A DNA stretch of 64,000 nucleotides from Arenicola marina (lineage: Eukaryota; Annelida; Polychaeta; Arenicolidae), in contig OZ025264.1 in the NCBI GenBank assembly GCA_964019135.1, forward strand, positions 3,566,827 through 3,630,826, given 5' to 3'. Below, piece by piece: positions 25,558-37,500 of this stretch. Numbering within the stretch: the stretch's first letter is position 1; every line of letters begins with the position of its first letter. The position numbers were made by a program, and so were the translations under genes. The notes under the pieces were generated by a model. It did no database searches, was not told the origin of the DNA, and saw only the letters and a list, made by a program, of their open reading frames with translations.

Positions 25558-28500
25558 GACACACAACATGATAAAGGGAAGCTCAGTTTATCATAGACTG
25601 TCCTTCGGTGGAAGGATGTGCCCCAGTCCAGAGACAAGCAAGCCAGTCATCCGGATTCAGACGTCCACGTTGAGGATGATCCGCTCCAGCAGCCGGTAGG
25701 CGTTCGACGGGTAATCCTTGGGAACCTGGCCGGAGAGGGACAAACATTAATGTTCATTTTATCATTGCCACCACAATTTATCAGAATCGATCCAAACTTG
25801 TGTCACTCGTACATTGTCAATAATTGAAGAACTACCCTTTAAAGTCCAGCTCCCATGGCCAATAGTTCTGTCAACATATTAATCCCAATATACTACGCCA
25901 TCAAAATAGAATATCGGTTACGTTTATTCTGGAGCAGTACCAGAAATATTGACCATTATGCCATATGATGCATGATAACATCAAGAAATGATGGTTCGAC
26001 GTTTCGTGACGTAAACGTAGGGTAGATGTTCCCCTTTGAAGGGACGGTCAGTCATACCATCTCTTTTTGTTAAAAACTACGTTACAAAAACGTCACAGGT
26101 TAAAACGCTAGTCCGGATATTATGAATTAAACACATCGAACATCTACTTGTTACCTCCTTTCGCAAATATACCACTTCTTCTGAATATTTAGACAAACCC
26201 TTCACCTGCCTATAGTTAGCAATTAAACCGGAACATACATCTACATCACTTGGCGCGAACCTTGCGGCATTGATCGTTCAGAGTTGATGCCCGAGTTCGT
26301 ACAGTCATACGAATACGAATTATGTGAGCCACATAATTTAAGTGGGGTATGAAACGACATCTTGAAGACTAAGTTAGGAAGGCCGATTTCACAACATACG
26401 CTAGAGCTATGAACTGTGTGTGTAGAATAAGATGAGGGCAGAGACCCAAAACCTAGTGTGTTCTAATCCTACTTCTGTCTGCAACGGAGACGGTCAGATC
26501 TGCGTTAAGATAAAGCCTGCGTTTTGCACCCCATTCTTGGAAATGAAGAAGTATTGCACCAATTACTATTTAACGTATGTAACACTTCACGTTTCCATAC
26601 TCCGAATGTATCGTATGTCATGCTATGACGTGACAAGTCCTAAATAATAATTATAACTCATCTTTTATGCGCCACGGCGCCTTGCGGTTTAGTTGACAAC
26701 ATGTTTGGTCCCAATTGACAACTTTTGCAATGCTTAACGCTAGTTAAGGTTCTAACAAGTGTACGTCGAAAGGCGTTAATGTGAGTCGCGGAACTTACCT
26801 CACTTGAACATCCTTAGCTAGGAAATAACCAGCTTCACCAATTTTTTTAAAATAAGAAAACATTAGACCCACACGAGGTCATGTTGAATTGTGTGTGTTG
26901 TGTGAGTGTTGAATTCGGCAATCGTGAATGATATCATGAGACTTCATAAAAATTATGAAACGCCAACATTGAGTTCAGTGAATCGTTCTTGGCATCAAAA
27001 TGTGTCAGTTTAGGTTCCTAGTTATATGTTATTACACTGACGACCGTATTCTTCACATGACAGGACTTGGATTTCGTTGAAATTCATAACCTGGCCTTTT
27101 GACCTGACGGACTATAAGCGACTCGGTATGATTCTTCAGGGCATTGGGTGTAGCATGATAACCTGTCCGTCGTGATAAAGTGTCCGGCTGACGTGTGCGC
27201 ATGCGCAGCGAATGAGGTTGTTATGTAAATTGTGCATGTATGTTAGGTTTAGGGTTAGGTTAGGATTAGGTTATGGCCAAGGTTAGGGTTAGGGCCAGCC
27301 TACCGGCGTGATAGCTCATAGGCGCTAATGAACTTCGTATTCGAGACCGTCAGTCGCGGTTCAGATATCAGTGAGTGACAGGCGGTGACCGTCAGTCGCG
27401 GTTCAGATACCAGTGAGTGACAGGTGGTGACCGTCAGTCGCGGTTCAGATACCAGTGAGTGACAGGCGGTGACCGTCAGTCGCGGTTCAGATATCAGTGA
27501 GTGACAGGCGGTGACCGTCAGTCGCGGTTCAGATACCAGTGAGTGACAGGCGGTGACCGTCAGTCGCGGTTCAGATACCAGTGAGTGACAGGCGGTGACC
27601 ATCAGTCGCGGTTCAGATACCAGTGAGTGACAGACGGTGACCGTCAGTCGCGGTTCAGATACCAGTGAGTGACAGGCGGCAACCGTCAGTCGCGGTTCAG
27701 ATACCAGTGAGTGACAGGCGGCAACCGTCAGTCGCGGTTCAGATACCAGTGAGTGACAGGCGGTGACCGTCAGTCGCGGTTCAGATACCAGTGATTGACA
27801 GGCGGTGACCGTCAGTCGCGGTTCAGATACCAGTGAGTGACAGACGGTGACCGTCAGTCGCGGTTCAGATACCAGTGAGTGACAGACGGTGACCGTCAGT
27901 CGCGGTTCAGATACCAGTGAGTGACAGGCGGTGACCGTCAGTCGCGGTTCAGATACCAGTGAGTGACAGGCGGTGACCGTCAGTCGCGGTTCAGATACCA
28001 GTGAGTGACAGGCGGTGGCCGTCAGTCGCGGTTCACATACCAGTGAGTGACAGACGGTGACCGTCAGTCGCGGTTCAGATACCAGTGAGTGACAGGCGGT
28101 GACCGTCAGTCGCGGTTCAGATACCAGTGAGTGACAGGCGGTGACCGTCAGTCGCGGTTCAGATACCAGTGAGTGACAGGCGGTGGCCGTCAGTCGCGGT
28201 TCAGATACCAGTGAGTGACAGGCGGTGACCGTCAGTCGCGGTTCAGATACCAGTGAGTGACAGGCGGTGGCCGTCAGTCGCGGTTCAGATACCAGTGAGT
28301 GACAGACGGTGACCGTCAGTCGCGGTTCAGATACCAGTGAGTGACAGGCGGTGGCCGTCAGTCGCGGTTCAGATACCAGTGAGTGACAGACGGTGACCGT
28401 CAGTCGCGGTTCAGATACCAGTGAGTGACAGACGGTGACCGTCAGTCGCGGTTCAGATACCAGTGAGTGACAGACGGTGACCGTCAGTCGCGGTTCAGAT

Positions 28501-31500
28501 ACCAGTGAGTGACAGACGGTGGCCGTCAGTCGCGGTTCAGATACCAGTGAGTGACAGGCGGTAACCGTCAGTCGCGGTTCAGTTACCAGTGAGAGACAGG
28601 CGGTGACCGTCAGTCGCGGTTCAGATACCAGTGAGTGACAGGCGGTGACCGTCAGTCGCGGTTCAGATACCAGTGAGTGACTGGCGGTGACCGTCAGTCG
28701 CGGTTCAGATACCAGTGAGTGACAGGCGGTGGCCGTCAGTTGCGGTTCAGATACCAGTGAGTGACAGGCGGTGACCGTCAGTCGCGGTTCAGATACCAGT
28801 GAGTGACAGGCGGTGACCGTCAGTCGCGGTTCAGATACCAGTGAGTGACAGGCGGTGGCCGTCAGTCGCGGTTCAGATACCAGTGAGTGACAGACGGTGA
28901 CCGTCAGTCGCGGTTCAGATACCAGTGAGTGACAGGCGGTGACCGTCAGTCGCGGTTCAGATACCAGTGAGTGACAGGCGGTGACCGTCAGCCGCGGTTC
29001 AGATTCCAGTGAGTGACAGGCGGTGGCCGTCAGTCGCGGTTCAGATACCAGTGAGTGACAGGCGGTGACCGTCAGTCGCGGTTCAGATACCAGTGAGTGA
29101 CAGGCGGTGACCGTCAGTCGCGGTTCAGATACCAGTGAGTGACAGACGGTGACCGTCAGTCGCGGTTCAGATACCAGTGAGTGACAGGCGGTGGCCGTCA
29201 GTCGCGGTTCAGATACCAGTGAGTGACAGACGGTGACCGTCAGTCGCGGTTCAGATACCAGTGAGTGACAGGCGGTGGCCGTCAGTCGCGGTTCAGATAC
29301 CAGTGAGTGACAGGCGGTGACCGTCAGCTGCGGTTCAGATACCAGTGAGTGACAGGCGGTGGCCGTCAGTCGCGGTTCAGATACCAGTGAGTGACAGGCG
29401 GTGACCGTCAGTCGCGGTTCAGATACCAGTGAGTGACAGGCGGTGACCATCAGTCGCGGTTCAGATACCAGTGAGTGACAGGCGGTGACCGTCAGTCGCG
29501 GTTCAGATACCAGTGAGTGACAGACGGTGACCGTCAGTCGCGGTTCAGATACCAGTGAGTGACAGACGGTGACCGTCAGTCGCGGTTCAGATACCAGTTA
29601 GTGACAAGCGGTGACCGTCAGTCGCGGTTCAGATACCAGTGAGTGACAGGCGGTGACCGTCAGTCGCGGTTCAGATACCAGTGAGTGACAGGCGGTGGCC
29701 GTCAGTCGCGGTTCAGATACCAGTGAGTGACAGACGGTGAACGTCAGTCGCGGTTCAGATACCAGTGAGTGACAGGCGGTGACCGTCAGTCGCGGTTCAG
29801 ATTCCAGTGAGTGACAGGCGGTGGCCGTCAGTCGCGGTTCAGATACCAGTGAGTGACAGGCGGTGACCGTCAGTCGCGGTTCAGATACCAGTGAGTGACA
29901 GGCGGTGACCATCAGTCGCGGTTCAGATACCAGTGAGTGACAGGCGGTGACCGTCAGTCGCGGTTCAGATACCAGTGAGTGACAGACGGTGACCGTCAGT
30001 CGCGGTTCAGATACCAGTGAGTGACAGACGGTGACCGTCAGTCGCGGTTCAGATACCAGTGAGTGACAGGCGGTGACCGTCAGTCGCGGTTCAGATACCA
30101 GTGAGTGACAGGCGGTGGCCGTCAGTCGCGGTTCAGATACCAGTGAGTGACAGGCGGTGGCCGTCAGTCGCGGTTCAGATACCAGTGAGTGACAGACGGT
30201 GACCCGTGCAAGGTACAATGAGTAGACGGTATTTATGTCACGCCAGCTCCAGCCTATGGTTGATCTCTTATGAATCCATAGTCTACACGTTAATAAGTAT
30301 ATCTCTTTGACTGTCGAAAAGGTACTTTGAGTACGAATAAAAATATATGATATAATAGAGATATATGATATAATAAAGATATATATTATAATAAGATATA
30401 TAATGTAATAAAGATATATAATATATTGCAGATATATAATATAATACAGATATATAATATAATAAAGATATATAATATCTTATTTAAACAGGGCATCAAA
30501 TGGCTGAAGGACGTGGGTGGCCCATGCGACAATATGTGTCAGCATGGGTCTCCTAACCTGATAATTATATGAATGTATTTATTTATGATCGAATTATTAT
30601 TTGGGTTAAATAAACGCTATTGAATCTTGAATCTATATAGAAGTGGAAGCTTAACCTATACACTCACCATGTGTCCGGCGTTGTTAACCCAGTAGTACTT
30701 GAACCCTTGGTTGACCTTGTAATAGAGGTCAGTCTGAGCGGTGTCTGGATCAGTGGTCCAGAACCTCTCGGCAGCATTGAAGTTTGCCAATCCGGGCCAC
30801 TTCAGCTTCTGGACATACCGCATGGCGCCTGGAGAACAGAACGTCATACATATCTCGTCATTGTGACACATATTATAGAGCCTGGCGCCTGGAGGAGAGG
30901 GCGTCATACATATCTCGTCATTGTGACACATCATATAGAGCATGGCGCCTGGAGGACAGCTTATCATACATATCTCGTCATTGTGACACATCATATAGAG
31001 CATGGCGCCTGGAGGACAGCTTATCATACATATCTCGTCATTGTGACACATCATATAGAGCATGGCGCCTGGAGGACAGCTTATCATACATATCTCGTCA
31101 TTGTGACACAGAATATAGAGCATAGCGCCTGGAGGACAGAGCCTCATACATATCTCCTCTTTGTGACAAAATATAAAGCATGGAAGCTGAAAGATAGTGC
31201 GTTCTACATTAGTGTGTGAAGTATTAAAAATGCTCACACCACATCGCTTATGTTACTAACGTCCACTGTGACGTCATGATCGCGCTCACATTATTTGTTG
31301 TCCTTAAAGTCATGAAGGTTCTCACATGGAATCAGGTGCCATAAAAACACGTTATCAAAAAACAAGTTACAACAATTCTCAAATTACATCAGTTGTCAAA
31401 ACACAAACATTGCATCCGTCGTCATCCTCCCCAGATGTTATGTCAAGCGTTGTATCTTGTTCTGAGAAACGGCGTACTGCTTGATAAATAACGTAATGTA

Positions 31501-34500
31501 ACACATCTGTAGATGGTGGCGTGTCAGTCGTTGTCAACAGCCTCGCCATATAGTTTTGTCAGCAGCATTACCCATGTTGAGACAGATTAGATCCAGTTGA
31601 CCCTCGTAGATCACCAGGTTCAGGTTGGTGTTGTTCAAAATATCATCCACTGTAAGCATAAAGTAAGCAATAAAACCATGAAGAACAATTCGCTTTCGGT
31701 ATCATTATGTACAAGAAATGACTTGCACGAGGTATGCATGTGTTACGTCTCATAAATAGAAATAGGCTACTTCGTCTGATATGACAAAATGTTTAAGGAA
31801 TTCACATGACGCTAACTATCTTCCATTCAGGTAGTTAGGCCTCACGAGTTACTCATCAGCTCATTGGAGCGCTGTTTTCATGAAGTAGTTGAATAAATAT
31901 ACTTACAAACATCCAAAACTGGTTTCATGAAGTGTTTTAATTAATCCTGAATTGGTTTCATGAAGTATTGTTTTACTGTATGTTAATATATTTCTAACAT
32001 GCATCATGCGATTCGTGATGCCTAATGCAACATTTGTTTACTGGAAGCTGAGCCAGAATTCATGAAGCATTCTGTTAACATTCCACTTACTGATAATGAA
32101 AACAGTTAAACTCTAACCCTAACCTTAAACTTAGCCCAGAACTTAACCCTAGTTCTAACCCTAGCCCTCGGGTACTTACTGACGTCTAAAACGGGCTTCA
32201 TAAAGTCGCCTTCCAATACGTTAAACACGGCACCTCCCTGCGCTGAAAGGCATAAACAACTTCAAGTAAAACACGACCACAATTAATTCCGTTTTTATTT
32301 ACAGAACTGTAAAATTAAGGCACTCGACATAACTTCGCTGCCGCTGATTCATGGACAGTACGACCGCGACAGTTAGACTTGTTATGATCATAACGGGTAT
32401 GTGACCCGTTATGATCATAACGGGTATGTGACCCGTTATGATCTAATGATAAAAGCCTTACGCGCTGTTACAAGGTTGGTTGTTGTTTATTCAGGACGCT
32501 TTAACCCCTTTGGTCATATCGCGTCAATGCGAGAAAGAAGGGAGACTGGAGCGATATCCCCGGGGTAACCCTCCACTCTTTGCGAAGAAGGACACGGGAT
32601 CTTTATCCTGTGGCCAGGAAGACACAGCGGGGCGAGAGCCACCGACTCACGTGCCTGCGCTGCTATAGGTGTGGCACTTCCGGCGACTAGTAAGATTATC
32701 CGGTTATAGCGTTGCTTGGAAGACGTTTAAAAACGCGTTTATCAAACCAAATCACTTCAATTGTTAACATATACTCGTATAGACACCGAATTCAAGATGC
32801 TGGGGCAAATGAATATTTGGCGCCATGCGTTTTTCTATTTATATGATAATACTACACTTTTGAAATGTATGCAACCAAAGTTGACAAAAATACACACGCA
32901 TGTATGGACGGGAAGTAATATTCGCTAAGCTTACGCATGTATGGCTTATATCACCCGTTATGTTACATGCCTATCCTCGGATAATATCTGTATGAAATGA
33001 TCAAACAATCATTAATTCTTCAGTTATACAGTTTACAATCAAGTATTTCAATGTGAAAAGTACACTTGTTTATATTTGTATTATTGTATAATAATAATGT
33101 CAATAATGATAATAATAATATTAATAGCAAAAATAAGAATGATAATAATAAAACCTTCCTTTAATTAGAGTTTTGAGCTGTGTTAAATTATTAAATAACA
33201 CTTACATCCAAAGACGACATTACTCGGAATTATGCCGAGCTTATCCCTGATTGGTCCGTTCATCAAATCGGTCAGCGGATCTTGCGCAAACGGAGCCAGA
33301 TTAATGTTGTAAGTGGTGGCTGCCAAAGAAGAAACGAAAGGTTAATGTTGTAAGCGGTGATTGTCAAGGAAAGAACGTCAAGATAATTTTGTAAGCGGTG
33401 ATTGCCAAGGAAAGAACGTCAAGATAATTTTGTAAGCGGTGATTGCCAAGGAAAGAACGTTAAGATAATGTTGTAAGCGGTGGTTGTCCAGGAAGAAACG
33501 ACAAGTTAATGTTGTAAGCGGTGCCTGTTAAGGAAGAAACGACAGGTTAATGTCGTCAGCGGTGATTGTCAAGGAAGGAACGACAACCTAATGTTGTAAG
33601 TGGTGGCTGCCAAGGAAGAAACGAAACGTTAATGTTGTGAGCGGCGGCTGTCAAGAAAGGAAAAACAAGTTAATATTGTAAGCGGTGGTTGCCAAGGAAA
33701 GAAGGTCAAGATAATGTGGTAAGCGGTGGTTGCCAAGGAAAGAAGGTCAAGATAATGTGGTAAGCGGTGATTGCCAAGGAAAGAAGGTCAAGATAATGTG
33801 GTCAGCGGTGGTTGTCAATTAAGGAACGACAAGTTAATGTTGTAAGCGGTGGCTGTTAAGGCAGAAAAGACAAGCAGTGTGGAGGAGCAATGTCTGTGGA
33901 AGAAACCAGAATGTATGTGACCCAGGGATGTAGTTTGGACTGATACAAGCCGTAAACTCTCATAAAATGTACAGTGATGTATTACAGCAATTGTGAAGGA
34001 ACATTTGGGGCTGTATTTATGTAGTCGTTTAATATCTTAATACCGTGCCGTCTGGTTTTACACATATATACATCGACTTACGGTCCAAGGGGAATGCCTT
34101 GGCGCCAGTCGGCGCGTCCCTGCTGCCTGGCGTCACGTACTTCAGGATGTTGTAGAAGTCCACATAGTAGGTCCACTGCCAGACCTTGTTCTCCAGTAAC
34201 TTCCACTGCTGAGTGGCTAAGTTCCACTGACCGTTCAGAATGGACTGTGATATCAACAGACTCTGGTCCTTGACGTCTGTGTACCCGTTCTCGTCCAGAT
34301 TGCCCTGTGGAGACCCGATCCATGTCATTGGTACAATTAAACTGAGGCTTAGGACAACAATCGGCGGTGTCAGTGTCTGGAACGCCTCGGGATGAGGTTC
34401 AGGATTGGGTGCCGTATGTGCTAAGGTTTATTTCACATAACGTCGGTCTAATGGTTTCGTAATTGGCGCCATTTTTATGTCTTAACCACATGCACAGGTA

Positions 34501-37500
34501 CCAGAACCATTATAATTATTCTTACGACTTAACGACATACACAAGCTTTGGAATACATGAATCAAAAGTACATTAATGAAAAGTACATGAATGTCAAGTA
34601 CAGCCATGAAATGTACACAGATGGAAACTACAGGAATAAAAAAGTATATGGCATTAAATGAAATGTTGAATATAGCATAATTAATTGTGGCCTCTATTAG
34701 ATCTACCCGTTATTATTTTTATTTATTTTTTTTATTTTTTTTTTTTTATAATTATTTATTTCCAAAAATAGCAGTTTCGTGTCACATTACATAAAATACA
34801 AGGATATAATGTCATTTTCATACATCTGATCATCAAACACAAGAAAAATACAATACAAGAAAGATACCCTACAAAAAGATCCAATACTAGAAAAGTACAA
34901 TACAAATACCCGTTATTATTAGCTATGTTCTCTGGGTCTACGTTCTGCCAACGCTGGTAACAACAATGGTTGCAGCAATATAATATCAAAAGTAGATATC
35001 GTGTAATAATACACAAAATTATTGTTGTAATCAGTGGGTTATGGGTCTGGAACTCACCATGGTGTAGAGAAGCGGCGCCCACTCCAGACAGATGTCCTCA
35101 GCTGACAGCCACGCGTTGCCATTGGCAACCCCTTGCAAATTACACGTCACGGTACCAAGGTCGATTTCCTACGGAGTACCACAAGGGTAATAACAACTTT
35201 GCTTCATTTTATTGTGAAAGTACAAAGAGACGTATGTTTAAACATGAATACTTTCATCTGCTATGCTTTGAAACTTGTTTATTTACAGGTTGCTTTGGCT
35301 CGCCCTATTGGGGGCCTCCCTGGTGTAGTGGTTAGCGCACTAGACCGCAGATCAATAGGTCCTGGGTTCGAATCCGGGCTCGGGCACCTAATCTGGGGCA
35401 TGTTTCATTCCTTCATCCTTCATCGTCCCGGGAGGTTCCTTGGCCCAATTTAGCCTGTATGTGCACAAAAGTGGCCTAAAACACCAACATTCCATTCCTG
35501 GCTCGCCCTCTTGGTTGCATTGACAAAACGATCATTTCCTCGATCAACGTCCTTGTACGGACAGAAGTTTGCTCTTTTGTCCCTATAAAACATTTCGTCG
35601 TCGAAAGGACCTTCTCTTCTTACAAAAGTACATTTCGTCCACTATAGATTTTATTTCTTTCACAGAACCAACTTTTGCATTTGCATTAAATTGATAGAGG
35701 CAGACTCGTTGCTAATGCTAAGATAGCGCCGTCGCCGTGCCGGTCTAGCGGTAGAGTACCACAGACCGTTTGATTTTTCAACTCTTTAATTGTCGCTCTA
35801 CAGTAGGTAATAAGTACACCGGAAGTACTATAGTTAGTAGTAATTGACTGTGTTAGTGGGTAATGATAGATGCCCGGCCGCTTTATAAAGGACGGCAGTC
35901 AGGTCAGTTTTATAAATTACACACATTAGTACGTGATCAATGATAACAAACCTAGGCTAGTGGATACTGTGATCTGTAGTCATCAGGTAATTAAAAATCT
36001 AATGTCAGGCGCCGACTTGTTTTAGTGAGAGATAGAATGGAAGTCAAAGTAATATTGCCTTATCTTGTCAATATGAGGTTGTAGAGTGTTTCAATTTCAT
36101 TACCTGCTTTTCACAGGGTAAATTACGGAGTAAAGGTTGATGAAGGTCGTCCCAGTCGTCACTTTTCTTCTGCTCCCCCATAAACATCCTTAGACATTGG
36201 TGCGTTACCCTGGATGCGTACACTGGATGTGTACACTTGGTGTGTACACTTGGTGTGTACACAGGGTGTGTACACTTAGTGTGTACACTGGGTGTTTCCT
36301 CTAAGTGTCTACACTAGGTGTTTACACTAGGTGTTGACACTATTGTTTACATTAGATGTCGACACTAGGTGTTTACATTAGATGTATGCACTAGGTGTAT
36401 ATGCTAGGTGTTTACACTAGGTGTTTACACTAGTAGTTTAGACTAGGTGTTTACACTAGGTGTTTACACTAGGTGTATATGATAGGTGTTTACACTATGT
36501 GTATATGCTAGATGTTTACACTAGGTGTATATGCTAGGTGGTTACACTAGGTGTATGTGCTAGGTGTATTCACTAGGTGTATATGCTAGGTGTGTACACT
36601 GGGTGTTTACACTAGATGTATGTGCTAGGTGTTTACACTAGGTGTGTGTGCTAGGTGTTTACACTAGGTGCATATGCTAGGTGTATACACTAGGTGTATA
36701 CACTAGGTTATACACTAGGTGTATATGCTAGGTGTTTACACTAGGTTATGTGCTAGGTGTTTACACTAGGTGTATGTGCTAGGTGTATACACTAGGTGTA
36801 TACACTAGGTGTATACACTAGGTGTTTACTCTAGGTGTATACACTAGGTGGTTACACTAGCGTTCCATTGGCTGTATGCTCCAGGCGTGTAACGTTGGGT
36901 ATGTAAATTGAATTCGTAAACGCATTACATTGTGTGTTAACATTAAAATTCAGCTAAGATAAGAATTAGCGTCTTACCCTCTGCAGTTCTCGGCCGAACT
37001 CAGTTCCCATTTTCCCGCCGTAAGATTCGCCAAAAATGTACAACGGAATTGTCTGTAAAAATGATTGAAAGGCGAAGAAATGCACTCACAGGGAAGTCAA
37101 TGATTAAATCAGTAAATTATAGGTGACGTAAATGAGATCGTTACTTTAGTGGCAAAGTATTGATGAGCAACTTCCAGGACCTGAAGGGCAACATGTGCAC
37201 CCCAGATAGCACAACGATGTTGGCCCAAAGCCGGCTACAGTTGGCACGGTTGGGAGTGGTATGCCGGCGGTGTACCCACATTGGCCCGCTGGACAAAACT
37301 ACATTGGCTGAATGATCTTTGCCGGCATGTTGGCCCATCAATGGTTCAATGCTGTGAGCAATTTTATTTCACTGCGCATTGCTCCATCTGGCCAGTAAGT
37401 TAGGAAACAACGACCGTCCCCCTCTGTGGCAGTTTGAGAACAATAATGAAATCCATTTATGGCGAATTTATGTCACCCTTGAACCATGAGATCGTTTACA

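Noticed and set aside
27300..30218. 716- and 206-codon minus-strand frames
   Set aside because: 14-residue repeats produced by the 42-bp array inside an intron of the carboxypeptidase gene.
35307..35390. tRNA gene
   Set aside because: A and B boxes are present but the acceptor stem does not pair well and it is the head of a SINE with target-site duplications.
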